Source: Paenibacillus sanguinis 2301083 = DSM 16941 (GTDB lineage: Bacteria; Bacillota; Bacilli; Paenibacillales; Paenibacillaceae). Taken from it: a stretch of 64,000 nt of DNA. The notes under the pieces are model-generated. The model saw only the letters and a program-made list of their open reading frames with translations. It was not told the DNA's origin and did not search any database. The DNA is taken from the NCBI RefSeq assembly GCF_000374825.1, contig NZ_KB895376.1:437460-501459 (forward strand), read 5' to 3'. Every line of letters starts with the position of its first letter. The first letter of the stretch is position 1. Shown here piece by piece: positions 52,201 to 60,532 of this stretch. A program made the position numbers and the translations under genes.

Positions 52201-53055
52201 TCAGCCCTTCACCGAGCCCATTAAAGCCCCTTTGGCAAAATGCTTTTGCAAAAACGGATAGACGATCATAATTGGCAGCGTCGAAACGACGATCACGGCC
52301 ATTTTAACCCCCTGCCCATAGTAGGCTACACTCTCTGCTCCGTCTCCTGAGCCAAGTCCGCCGGAAGCCAGAATGACAATCTGTCTGAGAATCACCTGGA
52401 CCGGCCATAGGTCCGGCGTATTGATATATAGAATGGCATTGAAATACTGATTCCAGATCCCTACCGCATAAAATAATCCAAAGGCAGCCATTGCAGGAAG
52501 CGACAGCGGCAGTACAATTCGCAGCAATACAATCAGTTCATGCGCACCATCGATTTTTGCGGATTCAAGCAATTCGTGCGGTACGTTGGAGAAGAAATCA
52601 CGCATGACAATCAAATAAAATGCGCTGATCATCCCGGGAATAATCAAAGACCAGGTTGTATCCAGCATATGCAGATTCTTGACGACGAAATACGTAGGGA
52701 TCATCCCCCCCTGGAATACCATCGTGAACAGAACCATCATAAGAATGCCGCTTCTTCCGGGCAGAACCTTGTAGGACAACGAGTACGCCATCAGCGCGCT
52801 TGTCAGCAAGCTGAGGAACGTTCCCGCCAGTGTAATGTATACGGAAACCCCGAGACTCTGCATAAATGTGTGAGTAGAAAAAATATACCGATAGGCGTCC
52901 AGGGAAAATTCAGTGGGCCACACCGTGTTCTGATTGGAAAACGAAGTGATCACTACATAAACAAAGGGTAAAAGCATGGCCAGCCCCACAAGGCTCAGCA
53001 ACACATAGTTAAAAACGTCAAACAGTCTGCTCAGTAAGGTGGGATGGGTATGCAT
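52201..53055 (-). CDS. LplC/YtcP-type ABC sugar permease
   Basis: The 284-residue permease has six helices and the EAA loop HELLESAKIDGAHELIVLLRIVLPLSLP (about 180-208, in parts). It ends FLQKHFAKGALMGSVKG, as is usual for YtcP-type subunits. It pairs with the permease encoded at 53191. A palindrome-ended repeat separates the two genes by 135 nt, the largest gap within the transporter part of the operon. Confidence 0.93.
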   Translation of the reverse strand: MHTHPTLLSRLFDVFNYVLLSLVGLAMLLPFVYVVITSFSNQNTVWPTEFSLDAYRYIFSTHTFMQSLGVSVYITLAGTFLSLLTSALMAYSLSYKVLPGRSGILMMVLFTMVFQGGMIPTYFVVKNLHMLDTTWSLIIPGMISAFYLIVMRDFFSNVPHELLESAKIDGAHELIVLLRIVLPLSLPAMAAFGLFYAVGIWNQYFNAILYINTPDLWPVQVILRQIVILASGGLGSGDGAESVAYYGQGVKMAVIVVSTLPIMIVYPFLQKHFAKGALMGSVKG

Positions 53056-53084
53056 AGGCTCTCGCCTCCTTCCTAATAGAGGTT

Positions 53085-53185
53085 GTTCAAAAAGTCATCT
53101 TCCCCGGACGAAGCTGTTCGAGGAGTAAATTCGACATCGAATCTTGAATTCACCTGGGACTAGCTGTAAACCCGACTTTTAGAAC
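53085..53185. repeat. palindrome-ended repeat, copy 2, inside the xylan operon
   Basis: GTTCAAAAAGTC (53085-53096) and GACTTTTAGAAC (53174-53185) are inverted ends with one mismatch, 101 bp in all. The interior (GAAGCTGTTCG, ATTCGACATCGAAT) has its own short dyads. It fills the gap between the two permease genes. Confidence 0.6.
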
Positions 53186-53190
53186 TCGCA

Positions 53191-54144
53191 TTAATAGATT
53201 CCTTCTTCGCCAAACATTTTGGCGATTTTGTTCGTGAGAACGACCAATATAAAGCCGATTACGGATTTGAACAAGCCTACGGCGGTACTATAGCTGAATT
53301 GTCCCTGCAGCAGCCCTACCCGGTACACATACGTATCAAATACTTCACCAACCTCGCGGTTAATCGCGTTCAGCATCAGGAAGATTTGTTCAAAGCCAAG
53401 ATCCAGGAAGGTCCCCATCCGCAGGATAAACAGCACCACAATCACGCTGCGAATGGATGGAAGCGTAATATGCCACAGCAATCTGAACCGACTGGCCCCA
53501 TCTATTCTTGCTGCTTCATACAGCTGCGTATTTACGCCTGCCAGCGCCGCCAGGAAAATAATTGTCCCCCAGCCGGCATCCTTCCAGATCAGCTGGAGAA
53601 TAATGAGCGGGCGGAACCAGTCGGTGCTGGTCAGGAATTCAATCGACGGTCCGCCGAGAGCCGTAATGGCACTGTTGATGATACCGTTTTCAGTAGACAG
53701 CAGCACATAAGATATCCCGGCGATGACCACCCATGACAGGAAATGCGGCACATACACAAGCGTTTGCACCACTCTTTTGAAAGCTTCTTTTCTTATCTCA
53801 TTCAAAAGCAGGGCGAGCACAATCGTGATCGGGAAATAGATCACCGTATTGTATAACCCCAGCAGGAGCGTATTGCGGAATAGCTGCCAGAATTCTTCCA
53901 TACCGAAAAACCGCTGGAAATGCTCAAAGCCCACCCACTCGCTGCCCATAAGCCCCGCGTAGGGCTGATAATTTTTGAAGGCCATGATTAAGCCCCACAG
54001 CGGAACATACTTGAAAACAATAAAATACAGGATGCCTGGAAGCATAAACGCATACAACCAGCGATATCTCCAGACGGCGCCGAACCTGGAACGGCTTCCC
54101 AATCTCGGCTTCACTGCCCTTGCCTGGATTTTAGCTACATTCAT
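53191..54144 (-). CDS. LplB-type ABC sugar permease
   Basis: The 317-residue permease has a basic N-terminal tail, six helices, and the EAA loop YEAARIDGASRFRLLWHITLPSI (about 213-235, in parts). The ending VLTNKIAKMFGEEGIY is characteristic of LplB-type subunits. It starts with ATG after GGGGTGG and follows yesN by 24 nt. With the second permease and the lipoprotein it makes an oligosaccharide importer. Confidence 0.93.
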   Translation of the reverse strand: MNVAKIQARAVKPRLGSRSRFGAVWRYRWLYAFMLPGILYFIVFKYVPLWGLIMAFKNYQPYAGLMGSEWVGFEHFQRFFGMEEFWQLFRNTLLLGLYNTVIYFPITIVLALLLNEIRKEAFKRVVQTLVYVPHFLSWVVIAGISYVLLSTENGIINSAITALGGPSIEFLTSTDWFRPLIILQLIWKDAGWGTIIFLAALAGVNTQLYEAARIDGASRFRLLWHITLPSIRSVIVVLFILRMGTFLDLGFEQIFLMLNAINREVGEVFDTYVYRVGLLQGQFSYSTAVGLFKSVIGFILVVLTNKIAKMFGEEGIY

Positions 54145-54167
54145 AAAACCACCCCTATCATTTCAAC

Positions 54168-54923
54168 CTAATCCTTCATATTTCTGTAGTCTCCGGGAGT
54201 AACTCCGCTCTCTTGCTTGAACACTTTATAGAAGTGAGCTTGACTTCTAAAGCCGATAGCTTTTGCGGCCTGCTCCAGCGGGAGGTTCGGCAGCTCGCGC
54301 AGAAGCTTTTTACCTTTTTCGATCCGAAATGCCCGCAAATATTGCACAAAGGTCTGTTGAGTCTCTCGCTTCAGCAAGCTGCATACATAGCTGGGATGAA
54401 GGTTCAGATACTCTGCTACGTCTTCCAGCGAAATATCCCTCATGTAATTGCCCTGGATAAAGTCTTTGAATCTGCGAATGTTATGATTGCTGTCCTGATC
54501 CTTCGCGGACTCTTCCGGGTCTGTTGCTGCTTGTACACGGCTTCTCTCCTCTACAATTTCCAGTGACAGCCGGTTCAGCAGATCCGAAAGCTCCAGAGGA
54601 TCAACCGGTTTCAGCAAATAATCCGCAACCTGAAGGCGTACCGCCTTCCTGGCATAATCAAACGTCTCGTAACCGGTCAAAATAATAAATCTGGAAGCGG
54701 CCTTCTTGTCCGCAATGGACTGAATCAAGTCCAGTCCGTTTAGCTCTGGCATCTGGATATCCGTAATCAGAAGATCCGGTTTGAACTCTCCGACCATACG
54801 CAGCGCCTCCACACTGTCGCTAACCCCGACAATATCCGTAAACGGTGTCTTCAGCCGGCGAATGACATGCTGCAATCCCTGGACAATGATAGCTTCGTCG
54901 TCAACGATCATCAATTTAAGCAT
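54168..54923 (-). CDS. YesN-type AraC response regulator
   Basis: The regulator has a receiver domain with Asp8/Asp9 and phosphoacceptor Asp55 (LLITDIQMPELNG). A C-terminal double helix-turn-helix of AraC type (about 155-250) includes YLNLHPSYVCSLLKRET and AIGFRSQAHFYKVFKQESGVTPGDYR (in parts). I start it at 54923 (251 residues): GGAGG is upstream and the receiver begins directly. The frame is open to 55034, but that lies inside yesM. It overlaps yesM by 8 nt and should activate the downstream uptake and hydrolase genes. Confidence 0.93.
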   Translation of the reverse strand: MLKLMIVDDEAIIVQGLQHVIRRLKTPFTDIVGVSDSVEALRMVGEFKPDLLITDIQMPELNGLDLIQSIADKKAASRFIILTGYETFDYARKAVRLQVADYLLKPVDPLELSDLLNRLSLEIVEERSRVQAATDPEESAKDQDSNHNIRRFKDFIQGNYMRDISLEDVAEYLNLHPSYVCSLLKRETQQTFVQYLRAFRIEKGKKLLRELPNLPLEQAAKAIGFRSQAHFYKVFKQESGVTPGDYRNMKD

Positions 54924-56715
54924 GGCGCGCCCACCCTCCTTTGACCAGATAAGCCGTAATCGTGGTTCCCTGTCCTTCGGTGCTCTGAATATCCAGTTGT
55001 GCCCTGCTGCCATAAAAAGCCTTAAGGCGTTCATTCACATTGTGCAGCCCCATGCCTCCAGAGGATGAGGTTGCCATCATCGTCTGCCGCCCTTCGAGCA
55101 CTTCGCGGAGCATGGTCAGCCGCTCTGCAGGAATGCCCGCCCCGCTGTCGGAAATCCGCAGGAGGACCCCTGATTCCTCAGCCAACAGTTCCAGATGTAA
55201 TCGCGCCGGTCCGCGAACATTTCGGAACCCGTGAAGAATGCTGTTCTCCACAAGGGGCTGAAGAATAAATCTTGGACAAGGCAATAGCAGTGCTTCCTCA
55301 TCGACGGTAAACTCGGTGACCAGCTTATCCCCCATCCGAATACGGTGGATGTCAAGATAATGCCTGATATTTTCGAGTTCTTCGCCCAGCGTACTTTCAT
55401 CCTTGGTGCTGGACAAGCTGTATCTTAGCAGCTTTCCCAGCTTCCAGCCGATGTCGGCCACTTCGTTGTCTTCGTTCATGGCTGCCAGCATACACATCGT
55501 CTCCAGCGTGTTGTACAGAAAATGTGGATTGATTTGTGCCTGCAGCATTTTGATCTCGGCTTCCTTCTTGAGCAGCTCCGTTTGCGTGACCACCTGCTTC
55601 AATTCATCTACTCTTCTGATCATTGCATTATAAGCAGATATCAGATAACCAATTTCATCCGTACTGCCATCGTCGGCCGGATATATCGCGTCTCTCGGAT
55701 CATCGACCTTTCTCATATGGCGGGAAAAACGGACAAGCCGCAGCGTAATCGACGAAGCAATCGCAAAATACATGACCGATAACAACACAAGCAGCAACAA
55801 GCCAAGACCTGCGGCTATTCCAGTTTCTTTGCCAATATTCAATGCTTCCCGCGTTTTATAAGCCTCCACCAATATGAGATCAAAACGCTCAATACGAGCC
55901 GCACCAATCAGATAGCGATGGTCCTTCGTGTAAAAGCTGGCAATGCCTGACCCGGAAACACGAGACAATATTTCGCTTTGGGTTGCCTCATCAAGCTCCA
56001 GACCGGGGTCCTCAAACAACACGTGGTCGTTTGCGTCTGCAACCAACCGCAGCACCTCATCATTGGTTTGCTGTGTATTGAAAAACTGTCTGATCAACCC
56101 GTCGTTTAAGGTCAGTTGCAACAAGCCGACGGTACGTGTATAGCTGTTATTATACATTTTGTGTAAATAACGAATAGACGGCAGCCGATCACGTTCACCA
56201 GACGCTTCGTAAATCCATATCCCTCTGTTCGCAGGCAGCTGATCAACGGCTTCTATGTGCTCTTGAGCCGTAAATCTGGTGATATCCTCGATCTCGGGAG
56301 ACAAAATAGGCACATTCGGATCGAATTTGTACATCGTAATTTTGTCGACTAGCTGGTTGGATATATAAGCAAAGGAAAACGTAGGGCCGATTTCTTGCTT
56401 ATAAAGGTAAGCTTGATCCCAATCCTCGGCGCTAAAGCCTCCCAAATAGTCAATAAGACTGGTGTTGCTTTGAAACAGCGGATACATCGCCTCAATTTTG
56501 GTAAGATCCACCTCCAGGTTCCGGTATGCCTGCTCTATCATTTGCGTTTTGCCACTTTTGAAATGATCCAGTTGGTTCATATACATTTGTCGATAGAAGA
56601 TGAAACCAACCACAGCAAAGGGAACGCAGATGAGCAGGATATAGCCGATAAACAGTTTGTGAACAAGACGCAGACTCCGAAGATAATCTGCAAACGCTTG
56701 CAAAATGGATTTCAT
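54916..56715 (-). CDS. YesM-type sensor histidine kinase
   Basis: The 599-residue kinase has a first helix (about 18-40), a large extracellular dCache-like sensor (about 42-295), a second helix (about 297-317), HAMP, and a His_kinase domain with INPHFLYNTLETM (phospho-His near 397). The ATPase domain has DSGAGIPAERL and GGMGLHNVNERL. It senses a sugar or a binding-protein complex outside and phosphorylates YesN. It is the first gene of the locus. The promoter region upstream (56716-57244) contains dispersed repeat copy B. Confidence 0.93.
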   Translation of the reverse strand: MKSILQAFADYLRSLRLVHKLFIGYILLICVPFAVVGFIFYRQMYMNQLDHFKSGKTQMIEQAYRNLEVDLTKIEAMYPLFQSNTSLIDYLGGFSAEDWDQAYLYKQEIGPTFSFAYISNQLVDKITMYKFDPNVPILSPEIEDITRFTAQEHIEAVDQLPANRGIWIYEASGERDRLPSIRYLHKMYNNSYTRTVGLLQLTLNDGLIRQFFNTQQTNDEVLRLVADANDHVLFEDPGLELDEATQSEILSRVSGSGIASFYTKDHRYLIGAARIERFDLILVEAYKTREALNIGKETGIAAGLGLLLLVLLSVMYFAIASSITLRLVRFSRHMRKVDDPRDAIYPADDGSTDEIGYLISAYNAMIRRVDELKQVVTQTELLKKEAEIKMLQAQINPHFLYNTLETMCMLAAMNEDNEVADIGWKLGKLLRYSLSSTKDESTLGEELENIRHYLDIHRIRMGDKLVTEFTVDEEALLLPCPRFILQPLVENSILHGFRNVRGPARLHLELLAEESGVLLRISDSGAGIPAERLTMLREVLEGRQTMMATSSSGGMGLHNVNERLKAFYGSRAQLDIQSTEGQGTTITAYLVKGGWARHA

Positions 56716-56819
56716 AGCTCACACCTTCAGGCTTCAAAATAGTATTTAGCTATTAATTATGGCTCAAGACCGAAATCATTGCTTGTCATGTGCACGATGA
56801 AGCGCTGCGGGTTCGTAGG

Positions 56820-56898
56820 GTTCTTCCAATCGCTGCCCCTCATGGATTTTCCTGATTCAATAAATTCTTATAAGGTTGAAATCCATTCGCAAAGGCGA
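56820..56898. repeat. dispersed intergenic repeat, copy B
   Basis: It aligns with 18569-18644 over about 79 bp. The core GGATTTTCC...GGTTGAAATCC can pair. Copy B lies about 100 nt upstream of the yesM start, in the same orientation as copy A. Confidence 0.6.
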
Positions 56899-56996
56899 CC
56901 ACTTCGTTTCTCCAGAATCCCTACGACCCTCCGCTCTATAGATGCCTGTTGGCAAGCACTGATTTTTAAATTGAGCCTTAATTATAGCACGTTATT

Positions 56997-57030
56997 CTGA
57001 AAGCCAACGGATATTTGTATCCGCTTTCAG
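56997..57030. other. hairpin flanked by direct repeats
   Basis: CTGAAAG-CCAA-CGGATA-TTTG-TATCCG-CTTTCAG folds with one 4-nt bulge. TTAATTATAG stands on both sides at nearly equal distance. No T-run follows, so it is not a plain terminator. Confidence 0.45.
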
Positions 57031-57150
57031 GAGCTTGATTTAATTATAGAATCGTCCTCTCACGTTCGATACTTCTAATTCGTAATATTTAACTCCTCAT
57101 TTTTAAGGACTCAGGTAAAACCCATGCACTTCTTAATGGTTTCGGTATGC

Positions 57151-57191
57151 AAAAAAAGGGTATCCCCAAATACGACTTTGGGAATACCCTT
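57151..57191 (-). terminator. intrinsic terminator after the MBL-fold gene
   Basis: AAGGGTAT/ATACCCTT outer and CCCAAA/TTTGGG inner stems; on the minus strand followed by a run of T (57157-57151). It lies 54 nt past the stop of the MBL-fold gene. Confidence 0.85.
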
Positions 57192-57244
57192 GGAGACGAG
57201 ACTATATGATCTATATAGTCTTCTTGTTCTATGAAATGTCCGCG

Positions 57245-58396
57245 TTAATTCCACCACGCGTTCGACTCTGCTGGGGCTGACGGGATTTCTTGAGATGTCG
57301 ACTTCACAGGAGTCAACTCTGGAGTTGCCAACGCTTTAAGCGGCAGGATTTCGCCAATCTTGGGGGTAGCTATGGGCATGCCACTCATCCTCCCCTGCGC
57401 TACCACACGCCGAATCGGATCATCCCAATCATGCAGGGCAAGGGTAAATGCACCCCAATGAATAGGCAGCAGCCACTGCCCTTGCACGTCCAGACCAGCC
57501 TGAACCGTCTGCTCTGGCAACATATGAATATCGATCCAGCGGACATCATATTGACCGCATTCCATCAGAGCAAGGTCGAACGGGCCATATTTTTTACCAA
57601 TTTGCTGAAAATGGGGGCCATATCCACTATCCCCGCTGAAAAATACCCGCTGCTCCGGTGAGCTAATTACCCAAGAGCACCACAGGCTGCGATCCTGCTT
57701 GCCCCTGCCTCTGCCCGAGTAATGGCGTGCTGGCGTGCAAACGAACTTAAGCCCCTCCCATTCCAGCTCATCCCACCAGTCATGCTCGCTGATCCGTTCC
57801 GGCTTCACCCCCCACCGTTCCAGATGGCAGCTCACGCCCAAGGGCACGATGAACCGCTTGGTCTTGTCCTTAAGCATGGTAATCGTCTTGTAGTCGAGGT
57901 GATCATAGTGGTCATGGGAAATTAACACGGCATCCACCCGGGGCAGCGCTTCCACAGCAAATGGGAGCTCGGGAGCATAACGTTTGCCGCCAAAGGGCGG
58001 AACCGGGGTGGGGGACGGCCCCAGCATAGGATCAAGCAGCAGCCGTTTGCCGCCAATATGTAGCAGCAAAGCCGAATGTCCCAGCCAAATAATGCTGTCT
58101 CCATTAGGCTTTGTCCATACCGAGGGTTCCACCTTCACGACCAGAAGGGGCCGGGTAGGGCGAATGCGATCGTTCCCCCGAATATAATCGCGTAACAGCG
58201 AAAATAAATTGCCGGGCGAAGCATGAAAGGAGCGGGTAGGCTCAGGATAGACGAATTTCTGACCGTCCCAATTCGGAGACTGGGCATACCGGCGAAGCTG
58301 CTCCGGCGATGGCTTGCCTCCAAAGGCCGGGTTCAGCCTAAGGAATAGCCAGATACCCAGGATGAGGATCCCGAGGGTAATGAGAAAAATAATCAT
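57245..58396 (-). CDS. membrane-anchored MBL-fold metallo-hydrolase (NAPE-PLD-like)
   Basis: The 383-residue protein starts with one membrane helix (IIFLITLGILILGIWLFLRL, about 2-21). The metallo-beta-lactamase fold of the UlaG/NAPE-PLD group follows, with GHSALLLHIGGKRLLLDPMLGPS (about 107-129, in parts), the metal motif ISHDHYDHLD, FFSGDSGYG and LPIHWGAF. Relatives hydrolyse phosphodiester or lactone bonds; lipid substrates are plausible for a membrane-bound member. It is monocistronic with a strong terminator. The C-terminal 35 residues (Pro/Ser/Thr-rich) are likely disordered. Confidence 0.87.
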   Translation of the reverse strand: MIIFLITLGILILGIWLFLRLNPAFGGKPSPEQLRRYAQSPNWDGQKFVYPEPTRSFHASPGNLFSLLRDYIRGNDRIRPTRPLLVVKVEPSVWTKPNGDSIIWLGHSALLLHIGGKRLLLDPMLGPSPTPVPPFGGKRYAPELPFAVEALPRVDAVLISHDHYDHLDYKTITMLKDKTKRFIVPLGVSCHLERWGVKPERISEHDWWDELEWEGLKFVCTPARHYSGRGRGKQDRSLWCSWVISSPEQRVFFSGDSGYGPHFQQIGKKYGPFDLALMECGQYDVRWIDIHMLPEQTVQAGLDVQGQWLLPIHWGAFTLALHDWDDPIRRVVAQGRMSGMPIATPKIGEILPLKALATPELTPVKSTSQEIPSAPAESNAWWN

Positions 58397-58627
58397 GCGA
58401 ATGACTGCTCCTTTGTTGTTGGCGGAATTATAAAAAGCTACGAGGAAGTGTGGTGAACCAATTGCCGGAGGTCCGGTATAGAGCTGAAACAGCGAAAGTG
58501 GTCGCCTTTAAACCGGATTTTAACCTTTTTAGGTTCAAGTATTTCATAGAATCGGGTTTAACAGCGAGTGTAGGCCCATGCGGTTGCAGGCTCCTATTGT
58601 TCACCACATCTTCATTTTCTATGTTCT

Positions 58628-60118
58628 TTAAGTACCGCAGAACGTGCGGTAAGGACGGTCACAGGCAGGTGGCGAGACTATATATTTTGCCTGCTCTTCT
58701 GTATGAGCGTAAGGCTCGGACCATATGGATAGCAGGCGATGCATTACGGTATAATCATCCCGCTCAACAGCGGCCTCCAAGGCTTCCTCTACCAGATGGT
58801 TGCGAGGAATGACCGCCGGGTTGCTGCTGAGCATGAGTTGGCGGGAGGCCTCCCGACTCTCCTCCTGTGCAGCCAGCCTGGTCTCCCACTGCTCCAGCCA
58901 GCTTGCCCATTCCGGTGTACCGGCCATCTTCGGCTCCTCCAGCCTGCCAAAGGTCAGCGCCAGAAACGTATTGGTGAAGTCTGCTTGATGAAGCTGCATC
59001 AATTCCAGCAAACGCTGAATCAAAGCCTCGTCTTCCGGCTGCTCGCCGAAGAGTCCCAGCTTCCCGCGCATGCCTTGCAGCCAGACCGCTTGGAAATGAT
59101 CATGGAAAACCGTCAATTCCCTCTCGGCGAGCTTGACTGCTTCCCCGGTGTCCTCGTGCAGCAAAGATAAAAGACTCTCTGCCAGGCGGGCGAGATTCCA
59201 CGCTCCCACCTTGGGTTGGTTGCCGTAGGCATACCGTCCGCCCGAATCGATGGAGCTGAACACGGTCGCCGGATCATAGGCGTCTATGAACGCGCAAGGT
59301 CCATAGTCGATCGTCTCGCCGCTGAGGGTCATGTTGTCGGTGTTCATGACGCCGTGGACGAAACCGACAAGCTGCCACTTGGCGATCAGCTCCGCCTGGC
59401 GGCGGATCACCGCCCGCAGCAGCGCGAGATAGCGGCCGTGCTCGTCGGCCGCAGCATCAGGGCCGGCAAGCTCCGCGTAGTGCCGGCCGATGACGTAGTC
59501 GGCGAGCGCGCGCACGTCGCTCGCCGTGCCGTATTGCGCGGCGTACTGGAACGTGCCGACGCGCACGTGGCTGGACGCGACGCGGGTGAGTACCGCGCCG
59601 CGCAGCTCTTGCTCGCGGACCACCAATTCCCCGGTGGTCACGACGGCCAGGCTGCGGGTGGTTGGAATGCGAAGCCCATGCATGGCTTCGCTGATGATGT
59701 ACTCCCGCAGCATTGGCCCCAGCACGGCGCGGCCATCGCCGCCACGCGAGTAAGGCGTCCGGCCCGAGCCTTTGAGCTGGATGTCATACCGCTCGCCGGA
59801 AGGCGCGGTTTGTTCGCCCAGCAGCAAGGCCCGGCCGTCGCCCAGCATCGTGAAATACCCGAACTGATGCCCGGCGTAGGCCTGAGCCAGCGGCTCCGCC
59901 CCGGGCGGCAGTCCGTTGCCGGCCAGCACGGCAAGGTTCTCTTCGCTGCGCAGCGCCTCGGCATCCAGCCCAAGCTGCTCCGCAAGCTCCCGGTTCAGGA
60001 CGACCGCCTGCGGCGACCGGACCGGCTTGGCCTCTTGACGGGTATAGAACATGTCGGGTAATTCCGTATAGCTGTTGCTCAGGTTCCAACCGGTGTTTTT
60101 TTTCCCGGACATCATCAT
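58628..60118 (-). CDS. selO: SelO-type protein adenylyltransferase (YdiU/UPF0061)
   Basis: The 496-residue pseudokinase-fold enzyme has [45 protein letters not shown] (in parts, about 115-145), [25 protein letters not shown] (in parts, about 255-280) and the C-terminal CGT end. In eukaryotic SelO the matching residue is selenocysteine; here it is cysteine. SelO transfers AMP from ATP to Ser/Thr/Tyr residues of redox proteins. The start at 60118 has GGAGG 6 nt upstream. The leader carries an octanucleotide array (60149-60240). The middle of the gene (about 59.2-60.0 kb) is clearly GC-richer than its surroundings. Confidence 0.92.
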   Translation of the reverse strand: MMMSGKKNTGWNLSNSYTELPDMFYTRQEAKPVRSPQAVVLNRELAEQLGLDAEALRSEENLAVLAGNGLPPGAEPLAQAYAGHQFGYFTMLGDGRALLLGEQTAPSGERYDIQLKGSGRTPYSRGGDGRAVLGPMLREYIISEAMHGLRIPTTRSLAVVTTGELVVREQELRGAVLTRVASSHVRVGTFQYAAQYGTASDVRALADYVIGRHYAELAGPDAAADEHGRYLALLRAVIRRQAELIAKWQLVGFVHGVMNTDNMTLSGETIDYGPCAFIDAYDPATVFSSIDSGGRYAYGNQPKVGAWNLARLAESLLSLLHEDTGEAVKLAERELTVFHDHFQAVWLQGMRGKLGLFGEQPEDEALIQRLLELMQLHQADFTNTFLALTFGRLEEPKMAGTPEWASWLEQWETRLAAQEESREASRQLMLSSNPAVIPRNHLVEEALEAAVERDDYTVMHRLLSIWSEPYAHTEEQAKYIVSPPACDRPYRTFCGT

Positions 60119-60148
60119 AAATATCCTCCACTCTTTTGGTCTTTCGTG

Positions 60149-60240
60149 TTGTTTTGTTGTTTTGTTGTTTTGTTGTTTTGTTGTTTTGCGTTGTTGTGTT
60201 GTTGTGTTGTTGTGTTGTTGTGTTGTTGTGTTGTTGTTGG
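60149..60240. repeat. octanucleotide microsatellite in the selO leader
   Basis: Five perfect copies of TTGTTTTG (60149-60188), then CG, then five perfect copies of TTGTTGTG (60191-60230) and a decaying end. It lies 31-122 nt upstream of the selO ATG. Length changes by slippage would alter the leader or promoter spacing, not the reading frame. Confidence 0.85.
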
Positions 60241-60320
60241 CTATTTTGCCGCGTGTTTGTGTTGCCGTGTCGCTTGCTATATAGATTGCTGAGCTGCATT
60301 ATGGTGGCGAGCTACATGGC

Positions 60321-60450
60321 TAGCTGGAAATCCTCACGTTAATTTCTGCTTTTTCCTGAAAATCTGCTGTCTAGCTGGAATTCCTCCATATATTTTGCCT
60401 ATTTTCGCCATAAATCAATCATTTCGCAGATATTAGCGGGAGAAATTCCA
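60321..60450. repeat. dispersed GGAAATCC repeat, copy 2
   Basis: TAGCTGGAAATCCTCACGTT (60321), TAGCTGGAATTCCTCCATAT (60372) and ATTAGCGGGAGAAATTCCAT (60432) repeat the blocks seen at 20163-20470. The unit is AT-rich and hairpin-prone. The remaining bases up to 60532 show a third diverged unit (AACAGGAGTTTTTCCAG). Confidence 0.6.
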
Positions 60451-60532
60451 TATAACTGGTGTCCTTCTGCAGCTTTCGCCTACATTAACAGGAGTTTTTC
60501 CAGTTCGTTCGGGAATGAAGCTCATCTCAGGA

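Larger units (their letters stand above)
56716..57244. other. 529-bp gene-free region upstream of yesM
   Basis: Besides repeat copy B (56820-56898), a hairpin (56997-57030) flanked by direct 10-mers TTAATTATAG (56978-56987 and 57040-57049), and a terminator (57151-57191), I see only AT-rich sequence. The yesM promoter should lie here, but no clear -35/-10 pair stands out. Confidence 0.6.

Noticed and set aside
59216-60061. 281-residue plus-strand open frame
   Set aside because: Antisense shadow of the GC-rich part of selO; His/Arg/Gly-rich composition without motifs.
59784-60299. 171-residue minus-strand open frame through the microsatellite
   Set aside because: Asn/Thr/Gln runs come from the octanucleotide array, and the rest is selO read out of frame; no ribosome binding site.
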